Shown piece by piece: positions 55,550-64,000 of a stretch of 64,000 nt of DNA. The DNA lies in NCBI GenBank assembly GCA_012931725.1, contig CM022946.1, positions 141,526,864 to 141,590,863 on the forward strand, given 5' to 3'. The stretch is from Litsea cubeba (taxonomy: Eukaryota; Streptophyta; Magnoliopsida; Laurales; Lauraceae). Both the position numbers and the translations under genes were made by a program. The notes beneath the pieces are model-generated. The model was not told where the DNA came from and did not search any database. It saw only the letters and a list, made by a program, of their open reading frames with translations. Every line of letters starts with the position of its first letter. Position 1 is the stretch's first letter.

Positions 55550-57127
55550 TGTTGACACCAAAAATGTCACTTTGCCTCTTTAAGATCCAAAGAGCTACAT
55601 GAAGTCGCAACCTGCCATAAATAGGCAATGCTACTTCCAAAAAACCAAATCTTGTCAGAATCAAACAAAAACTGCAAGATCCTTCAAGACAGCCAAAAGA
55701 GGAGTACACAAGAAGTTTCGGGCCATTTCAAAATCATTTGGCCTAACTTCGCTTCTCCGATAGCCGAAAAGGAGCTCTCGGCGGCGAAAGCATCAGAGAC
55801 ACCAAATCTTCGACCAGAGCCGATGGATGGTTTCAAAATACATCCAAAAGGCTCCATGTCAAGTTCCGAGTCAAACCGACAACGTTTGACCCTACATTAA
55901 CCATCGAAAGCCAAATCAGGCCTCTCGGCGGCAAAGCTCCCTGGGACCATGGATTCCAAGACAGAGCCTATGGATCATCTTAAAATGACTCCAATAAGTT
56001 CCCTGTCAAATTTCAAGTCAATCGGACATCGGTTGACCGCACATCAAACCGCGACATCTTCATCGCGATAAAAGCAAGTCTACTGGTGATAGGACCCCAA
56101 ACAGCTTCAAAACTCAAACAAAAGCCTATGTTGGTCTTATTTATTGCTCAGGAGGCTTCACCTCAAATTTCAGGTCATTCCGACATCGTTTGACCCAGTT
56201 TTAGTTTCTGACGGAAAATCGGCAGCTCTGCGCGACAAAGTCTTCGGCTTTCTCAGGAAATTGGAAACTTTGTAAAATAAAATGAAAGGATTCTCATCAG
56301 GTTTCCTACATGGAAATCAGGCCAATAAATGATCAAGAATGTCAAGGAAAAATACAGAAGAAAAAAGAATAAAAAAACAGCAAAAAACGGACACAAAACG
56401 GGACAAAAGGGGGGAAAACCCCCCCAGGGTCGCAGACTCCTGCGACCCTGGAGCCCGGGATCGCCGGGAAGGCCCCGGAAACCCTGGTTTTCGCCGTTTT
56501 TTCGTGATTCGAAGCGCCCAGCCTCTGGTATTTTCCAAAATTCATACTTTTTAGACACCAAATCCTCTGACATCCGTCCAAAAACACGGGTCAATCATCA
56601 AGAGTATCGAAAACAATATTGATCGCCACCCGGTCAACCAAAAAAAGTGTGCTTTCTACCCGACCGATCGAGAAATCGACAGGACAGATGGCACCGACCT
56701 ACTGTTGGTAACAAACACCTGAAATTACATGGTCATCCGATGTCGATCTACATGAAGATCCATCGGTGATCATCGCCAGAAGAATCCCAAAAGACACGGC
56801 ACGGCCCGCGACTCTTCAGATGCTCGGCGACCACTTAATGCGATTAACTGACTAGCTTTATTACAGTCATTAATCCATTTCTTTGGGCGGACCAATCAGA
56901 AGCAAGCATCCAGGAGTTCCAAGTCAAGAGATTCATGGCATTTAACCCATGAAACTCCTCCCATCATGGCGATTAAAGGCGATTAAATGCCCTCAATCTC
57001 CTCCGGCCAATCAGAAGCCAAGAAAAAGGAGTTACAAAATAAAGAATTCAATTTTGTAACTCCTCCCTTTATGTAGCTTTATGACAATCAAGGCTCATAA
57101 ACCCTCCTAAATGGCTACCTAAAAAGC

Positions 57128-57137
57128 CTATAAATAG
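57128..57137 (+). promoter_or_regulatory. LTR TATA box (L6, promoter of element V)
   Basis: TATAAATAGG, about 1.58 kb from the LTR start, followed by a purine/AC-rich stretch where transcription should begin (about 57160). Confidence 0.75.
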
Positions 57138-57286
57138 GAGAGCTCTCCAAGAAGAAAGGACAGCAGACACACAGACAATAGACTGTAGAAAATCCGGAAA
57201 CTCAGACAGAAAGGGGCATCAGAAATCTAAGAGAGAAAACTCTGCGGAAATCCTACACCGACCACCGCTACAAGGTGACAAAAGTC

Positions 57287-57310
57287 CCTTGGGGGGGTAC
57301 CCCCCCAAGG
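57287..57310 (+). other. Perfect 24-bp GC palindrome in LTR leader RNA
   Basis: CCTTGGGGGGG-TA-CCCCCCCAAGG, about 160 nt after the TATA box. Equivalents in L3 and L4 keep the pairing with six or seven G/C. In L2 and L5 the G side has expanded. Confidence 0.8.
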
Positions 57311-57991
57311 TCCTTGCCTTCTCCTTCTGCCGCCAATGTCTTAGACACGGCTTTTCAAGCCCATCTACTCGGCTTTTTATTGGACATAGGACCTTCTTTT
57401 GGTCTTTGTTCTCTAAAAACCTGAGGTTATAGCCAAGCCAAGCGAATCAATAGCATCCTCTGTTCTCATCTGCATGGATGATGGCGAAGCCCACATATGG
57501 CTTGCGACCGTCAATCTGAACGGGTCCCCCACAATCTCCTGAGAAGTTAGATCCTCCTTTTCTTGCTTTTCATTGTAGTTTGTATTTTTTCAAAAGAGAC
57601 AAAAATCACAACTCTTGTCTTTCATTATTGATAAGGATTGTAAATCGGCTATAAACGCCAAAAAACGGCTATAAACGCCAGAAATCGGCTATAAACGCCA
57701 AAACCGGCTATAAATGCCAAAAAATCGCCTTTTACGGCAAACCAAGAAAAATGTCTCTTTTCTTAAATATATGTGCAATGGAAAACTTGAAAGAAGTTGA
57801 TTTCTTTTTTACTTGCGAAGGTTGATCTCCGGATCACCACTTGTAATTCCGAGTAAAATAGAAAATCTGGCACACCCACACAACAAAAATGTTGATGCGC
57901 GCCTCTGCCCCCCGGCTACGAAAGGGTCGGACCCAACGGACTCCCACGTCCGCCGACCTCGGTAAGAACCAAGCAGGAGCGCGGTCCATCA

Positions 57992-59943
57992 AGCTGGCAC
58001 AACCGGGTGGGACCCGTTCATTTGAGAACACGATGCTAGAAATAGAATATTTGCATATCATATCTTTTGCTCTATGCTTATATTTCTTTTCTCGATTCCT
58101 TGGCTACTTTCTAATTGGTGGCCTATGTTGGATTCCGCATCTAAAAAAAATGAGATGTGATTTTTTGGAAATTTCTAATTCTTTGAATTTATTTCCACTT
58201 TTTCTCTTTTCAAAAAAAAAAATAGATTTCTCAGTTTGAATTCAAAATTGAGAAACCTTGATCCGTTCCTATCGTTCATCGCGCTTGCAGAAATGTTGAG
58301 CCTGTTCGACTAGGGTTTTGGGCCATCGTTTCTCTTCGATGAGTTCATCAAAAATCTAAAAAAAAAAAAACAAAAAATTAGATTTCTTAGTTTGGATTCA
58401 AAATTGAGAAACCTTGATCCGTTCCTATCGTTCATCGCGCTTGCAGAAATGTTGAGCCTGTTCGACTAAGGTTTTGGGCCATAGTTTCTCTTCGATGAGT
58501 TCATTAAAGATCTAAAATATATATATATATAAAATAAAAAAAAATCAGATTTTTCATTTTGAATTCAAAATTGAGAAACCTTGATCCGTTCCTATCGTTC
58601 ATCGCGCTTGCAGAAATGTTGAGCCTGTTCGACTAAGGTTTTGGGTCATCGTTTCTCTTCGATGAGTTCAAAAAAAAAATTAATAATATATATATAATTA
58701 AAAAAAATCAGATTTCTCATTTTGAATCCAAAATTGAGAAACCTTGATCCGTTCCTATCGTTCATCGCGCTTGCAGAAATGTTGAGCCTATTCGACTAAG
58801 GTTTTGGGCCATCGTTTCTCTTCGATGAGTTCATTAAAGATAAAATATATATATATATATATAAAACAAAAAAAAAGACATAGACCACTAAGGTTAAACC
58901 AACCGCGTTCTTTGATCATGGTTGATTCAAGAAAAGCCTTGTCAGAGTGTGGAGACAGCTTGACTGTTCTAGGCAAGGGTCCTCCAAACGGGTTCATTAA
59001 GTAATCCTACCCTTACCTGGGGGCAATTCTATCAATCAAGATTTCATAAGACCGGGTTAGGAGGCCTATGTGTACTCTATCGTCTTTTAAATAATTTTTT
59101 TCAAAAATAAAATTTTTAAAAATAAAAATTTTAAAAATAAAAATTTTAAAATAAAAAATAAATAAAAAAGAATTAAAAAAAAAACATCTTAAAGAAAAAA
59201 AATAAATAAATAAAAAGATTTTTTTTTTTAAAAAAAAATCTTCAAAAAAAAAAACCTCCATCATTTTGGGTTTAGATTGGAGAAGTCTTGGTTTTCTCCT
59301 TTCTGAGCACTGGCGCTCGCGGAAATCGCTGAGCCCATGTTCAGATTGGAGTGCCTTTTGCTCTCTTTGATGAACCCGATTTTGGCCTTTCAAAAAAAAA
59401 AAAAAAAAACTCGTCATTTTTGGATTCAGATCCGAGAAATTATGGTTCATTTCTTTCTGAGCAATGGCGCTCGCGGAAGTCGCTGAGCCCGTGTTCAGAT
59501 TAGAATACCATCTGCTCTCTTTGATGAATCCAATTTTGACCTTTCAAAACAGAGAATCTCATCTCATGGATGCAGTCTCAAAACATTTGTGTCTAGCGGT
59601 ACTAGTACGCCCTTTTGGGGTCTACTGTATTGCGATCGGCACATTTGTAACTCCCAACTTTATATTTCTTCTTACCTCGAGCAAGCTCCTGCTTCTCGAT
59701 AAGTCGAATTTAAGTTCACAATTGCTTCTAGCAGTCACTGGAACGCTCATTCTGGGCTTACCATACCTGCGATCAGAACAATTGTACCCTCTATGGCATT
59801 TTGCCTTCCTCATATTGCTTAGGTCATCTCCCTCGAGCAATTTGAAAAGACGAAACCATAGAACTTCCCATTTATGATCATTATATTCTTGTGATTACTA
59901 ATGGATGTAGTCTTTGTTTCATAAATTTTCGAAAAAACTAACA
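57992..59943 (+). repeat. V 5' leader with tandem repeats
   Basis: No convincing gene. Four to five units of about 160 bp (TTGAGAAACCTTGATCCGTT... to ...CTTCGATGAGTTCA) start near 58248, 58404, 58571 and 58734, separated by A-rich or (TA)n spacers. The block CTGTTCTAGGCAAGGGTCC follows at 58965. An A/T-rich tract fills 59080-59250, then two related units with GCGCTCGCGGAAATCGCTGAGC lie near 59315 and 59465. A 137-codon open frame (59464-59877) overlaps the conserved stretch before gag but is not kept open in W or Y. Confidence 0.7.
57995..58015 (+). other. Candidate primer binding site of element V
   Basis: TGGCACAACCGGGTGGGACC begins 3 nt after the LTR end. It matches the sites of Y and W except for one inserted A and small changes. 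tRNA not assigned. Confidence 0.55.
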
Positions 59944-62900
59944 ATGGCAGCATCGCTTACCATTACTTCGATGAGAACAAGCACCAAATCATGCTTCAAC
60001 AGAAGCAAACTACGCGCACCTACAAGCGCCCCATCAGCTGCCGAAGTATCAACTCCCTCGGCAACTCTCCTGAACTCCGGGTCGACCTCGACTCCCCGGA
60101 CTATCGTCTTTGGGACGCTGGGACCATTCCCACTTCCCGAAGAACAAACTGCTCCTTCCAAGAAGCAGAAACTCGCCTCTCAACGTGTCACTACCATGAC
60201 ACCAAAGGCGAGCACCAGAAGGCCGAAGCCCGTGGCAGCCCCACGAAGCCTCGACCTACAAAGCAACCAGGTCTGTCCCAAGACTTGGTCCCCAAGACCT
60301 TCACCAAAAACAGAGAAGGTCCCAAACATCTACAAGCCAGCATTCCTGGCCCACTTAGGGAGAACCAGTTCTACCCTCTTGCTTACATGAAAGAGGATAG
60401 ACCCATCTCCAACCTGACTCTCAAGTCAAACCAGCATGAGCCGGCTTGTTCCTACAAGCCCAAGATCAAGTCATGCATCACAAGGCCTCTGCAAACACCT
60501 GCTAAGGCCTACAAACCTACAGTTCGACCCTTCATCTCTACAGGGGCCGAACTCCAAAAATTCAAAGCTTCGTTGCAACAGGCGAAGGATAGGGTTCGCA
60601 TCCTGTCCTTGCCCAGCTACAAAGAAAACAGGCTCGGCTGCTGCGCCCGAGGGAGCACATCCTTCATCGTCAAAGCCCAGCCAGAGCTGACCGAAGCTCA
60701 AATTGCTCGTCGCATACGCCGCCGCGCGTCGTATAGACAAAAGAGACTAGAGAAGCAAAGGACCCAGCCTCCTACACTTCAAGTCTCTTCCCAAATGGGT
60801 CGAAAAAGAAAAGACCCAACCAAGTTGCTACCGTCCATATGGTTGGAAAAACCAAAAGGCGCCAAAAGTCAGCAACAAAATCCATGCCGACGTCCGACGA
60901 CCCGCAGCGTCTCCAAGACAAGAAGACAATCAGAAGAAATCCCCTGCTCCTTCAAGCAAAAGGACAGCAGAGTGATCCTTCCTCAAGCTCCTTCTTCAAA
61001 AAGACTGAGCCCCAGCTTCAGTCACCAGGACGGTTTTGCTTCGTTCGAATCACGAAGGAATTGAACATCTTGGCTACAAATTCTGAGCCACCACCTCACC
61101 AATTCCACCTCTAGATGATGCGATCATCCCTCATTCCAGCAGTTGGAACAAGGCCAACAGAGGTTTGAAACTCTGATGGAAAAACCTTCTCCTCGCCTTC
61201 CAAAATCAGGGTGAACAATGACACCTCCTCCGAATCATCAAGCGATGAGGTAAATGGAGAAGAAAATGAAGTAATGCACCCTTACCAAAAAGGACGTCGA
61301 CAGTATCCTCGCAAAGCAAAAGAAGAGGATATACTCAAGGAACATGGGATCCAAGCCCACCTATCCCTATGGATGGATCAGTCCCGTTCCCCACCAAATT
61401 CAAGCGTCCTACTCTCCAAACATATATGGGGAAAGGATCAGCCAGACAGCACGTCATCCACTTCAAGATCCTGACGGGAGCTATCGCGGATCAGGATGCA
61501 CTCAAGATCCGCCTCTTTGCAAGTACCCTAAAAGGTATAGCCTTCGATTGGTACTCCACTCTGCCGGAGGACTCGATCCAAAACTAGGCCAATGCTAGAG
61601 ACACGCTTCCTGACTCACTTCAAAGGTGAGGATCATCCCGCTACTATGGCTCAGCTGTGCAGCCTAAAAACAGGGGGAGAATGAGTCAACATATGACTTC
61701 ATTCACAAGTGGAAAGCAATGGCATAACAAATGCTCTGATGTACTGCCACAAGCGTCGCTAGTCGACATTTGCCGAAACAACATGAGAGCCAGAATCCGC
61801 TCCATGATCATCGACAACAAAATCAAAAAAACCTGGGAGAACTCCTAGAAGCTTCCATGGAAGCTGAGATGGTGAATTTAAAGACCTCAACAGTCAAAAT
61901 CATCAAGAAGTCAACAGCCATTGCAACCTCTAAACCAAAGAAGAAAGAGGTCCTCAATGTGCAGACAAGTCAGCTCCTCAGCCACCAAAGAAAGCTGAAA
62001 ACAAAGTTGCGGGTAAGAGACCTGAACTCTCAGATGCCTTCAAAGAACGAGTAGAGAAGAAATACCCGTTTGATGAATGTTGAAATCTTTGGGGCTCTTG
62101 TGGCAAACGGCAAGCTCACCTTGCCTGAACCAAAAAGACCGGTGATGTTGGCAAAACCAACGATCCTCGGTACGTCCATACCACCAGATGATCTCGCATC
62201 CTCTCAATCAATGCTTCGTTGTGAGGGAGAAAATAAACGAGATGTGGAAAAAGTCATCACCTTTGACAAAAACTATGGGCCTGCCTCCGTCAACATGGTG
62301 ACATATGGACAAACATCAAAATCACCAAAAAAGAAGATCATTACTTCCTTCAAGGTGATAAAACTCGATCAAGCGTCCGAGGAACTGGTTCCTTACCCGA
62401 CACCAGACGGACAACCCATATGGGTACATCCCGATCTCCTGGAAGATGAAAATTGGGAGGTCGTGAAAACAAAGCCTACAGCTAACAGCGAAGGCAGGCT
62501 AGGAAGTATCTCCTCAAGCTCAAACGGCAAGAGAAGACCCAGCCAAAACAAGAAATCAAAGAAAAGGCAGAGGCTTCCTCTACCGCTTCGCTGGAGGCAA
62601 GAAAAACATCCCTTCCAGAGACTTCAAAGGGGGAAGAAAATTCACTCTCAGTGATTTCATTCTACCACCTCAATTCAAAGAAGCCACACAGGAGCTATCA
62701 TACTTTGCAATTCGGTAGTTGGATTCTCCCATTGATGGATACCAGTCCAGCGACACCGATGATGGATTCGAATCCAACTACACAAACGAATGGGAGGAGT
62801 CCCTTGAAACAGGAGAATATCTCTCCGATGAAGAATGGGTTCCTGAGTCTCATCTTATGCCAGTAATCTGGTATAACCCCCTACAGCCACAAAGATCCTG

Positions 62901-63999
62901 GTCTGATGATGAAGAAGACCAAGAAGCTGTACAAGAAAATGCTGCTAACCCAGCAACTCTCAGCAACTCCAGTGGAAATCAACTATGTTGAGCCACAAAG
63001 AGTTGATGAAGAAGAAGACCCGGCTCTCATGCCTGATCTTGAAGAGTATGCAAGGATCTTGCAGCGACTCGCTCTAGAACAAGAGCAAGACCGCGTCAAC
63101 GAGCCTCCTCGCAACCCAGAGCCTGAAGTCCCTGAAGACCACCAGGTACATTCTCCCTTAACTCCTGAAAATGGAGAAAATTGCTGGATAGACGATCCTC
63201 TTACATCCGAGGATGAGTCTGACTCCGATCAGGCGACGTCTCCCGTCAGAGCTTCCTGTAATGTGATAATTCGGGATTATAGCTCTTCCGAAGCATCGTC
63301 TGATGAGAGCACTTACACTCCAGCGATGCCTAGCAATGTATCTTCTGAAGCCACCTCGTCTCACGTGACTTTCACTGAGATGACACCCCCTCAGGTTTCT
63401 TCTCCTAAAACTGTGACTTCAAAGTTTACACCCTTCCTGACTGAAGAATTCCCAGCTATTGATGCTTGGGTTGATGAATTAGTCAACGAGAGAAGAAAGG
63501 TTGCTGAATGCGTTCAGGACTTGTTCCCGAAAATGCTCCATGCAACACAATCACTGAGGATGGCAACTCTGCTGCTGATACATCCTCAACAAATGAAAAA
63601 CGACAGCCTCTTGATCCTGAAAAACAATCTTCCAAACGAAGACCCTTCTCAAGAAGCTCTCGAAGTTGGTAAAGGCACCTGCTCTAGCCGGGACTACCAC
63701 AAAAATTACAACCAATCTTCCTTTACATATGTAAATCCTTCGGGAAAAGATGTTGTAAGCGCCCCTAGTGGCAACAATGATGAACATGCAGGCCCTAAGG
63801 AGGCTTTCAAGTATGACTTGATTGAACACTTCAAGCACATACCTGCACGTCTGCACATCCTAGATTTATTACGAATGTCTCCGCACACTCGTGATCATCT
63901 CATTTCGGAATTACAAAAGCTGAATGAGGATGTCGACAAACATGCCCCGCAAGTCCTCCAAATTGAAATGGATTACGGTCAAAAACTCAGAAGCCTCCT
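59944..63999 (+). pseudogene. V gag polyprotein, broken, continuing off the window
   Basis: ATG at 59944 (MAASLTIT). A one-base loss near 59965 shifts the frame. The N-terminal extension then stays open from 59991 to 61064 (357 codons), with RVRILSLPSYK and an Arg-rich stretch near 60720. The Retrotrans_gag start is seen at 61369-61587 (PFPTKFKRPTLQTYMGKG, FDWYSTLPED), ending in a stop. Later parts are in several frames (61657-62654). The zinc knuckle near 62150-62230 is destroyed. The acidic C-part runs from 62719 to the edge, with DLEEYARILQRLALEQEQ near 63030. Where Y has a TAA before the protease (20101), V has CAA. No protease is visible before the window ends. Confidence 0.75.
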
Positions 64000-64000
64000 C

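Larger units (their letters stand above)
55550..57991 (+). repeat. LTR L6 (5' LTR of element V)
   Basis: 2442 bp, TGTTGACACC to CCATCA. Four dyads at 55721, 55869, 56016 and 56173; here the third unit is the one missing, an independent loss from that in L3/L4. A second TATA-like GCCATAAATAGGC lies about 65 bp inside the LTR (55614-55626). Confidence 0.9.
55550..63999 (+). mobile_element. Element V: plus-sense copy running off the right edge
   Basis: 5' LTR (55550-57991), primer site, leader and gag are visible. It is inserted in Z's 3' LTR. The left flank is GGTTC (55545-55549), and the matching right flank is off the window. Confidence 0.85.

Noticed and set aside
59464..59877. 137-codon open frame just before V gag
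   Set aside because: The equivalent regions of W (40033-40386, opposite strand frame) and Y are not open in this frame; it is leader sequence.
1..63999. Chromovirus (chromodomain-bearing) assignment
   Set aside because: Each integrase ends a short distance after the GPY/F motif with a conserved KRYYP end and no chromodomain.

Overview
This window looks like intergenic DNA of a large-genome flowering plant. I found no single-copy host gene, rRNA, tRNA or CRISPR array. Almost every base belongs to copies of one Ty3/gypsy-type LTR retrotransposon family nested inside one another, plus a small TRIM-like insertion. Plant origin is indicated by the plant mobile domain (PMD) gene, GT-AG introns, TG..CA LTRs and an initiator-tRNA-Met-type primer site in the TRIM. 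I cannot name the species.

Family structure, assembled from several copies: 5' LTR of about 2.4-2.6 kb (TGTTGACACC...CCATCA), candidate primer binding site 3 nt later, repeat-rich leader, gag with a long N-terminal extension, protease, integrase without a chromodomain, a minisatellite region, then a PMD gene on the OPPOSITE strand with its own TATA box and four introns, then the 3' LTR. An antisense extra gene between pol and the 3' LTR, together with tandem repeats after pol, resembles the Tat group. RT phylogeny is impossible because no RT is present.

Layout. Host copy Z (plus sense) is visible at 1462-5391 and 49975-55549. Element X (minus, 1-1461, continuing off the left edge) sits in Z's pol. 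Element Y (minus, 5392-49974, 44.6 kb including its own insertions) sits inside exon 5 of Z's PMD gene and is flanked on both sides by GAGGT. Element W (minus, 21177-43756) sits in Y's gag, flanked by GGGG. Element V (plus, 55550 to the right edge) sits in Z's 3' LTR. A 1.8-2.2 kb insertion carrying tandem TRIM units splits Y's protease (17984-19820) and is repeated at 32006-34171.

The repeat of Y's gag-C/protease/integrase block inside W (about 30.1-35.6 kb against 16.1-21.2 kb) is best explained by unequal crossing-over between the integrase regions of W and Y followed by a deletion. Divergence between the two blocks jumps inside the integrase, and LTR subtype marks pair L2 with L5 (Y) and L3 with L4 (W).

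Z and Y share the same deletion of reverse transcriptase, RNase H and the integrase zinc finger, with an out-of-frame junction. They are therefore members of an already non-autonomous lineage. All gag, pol and PMD copies are broken. The most unusual signals are the spliced antisense PMD gene with conserved promoter architecture, and two sets of spaced inverted repeats whose arms change in a compensating way (in the LTR U3 region and upstream of the PMD gene).
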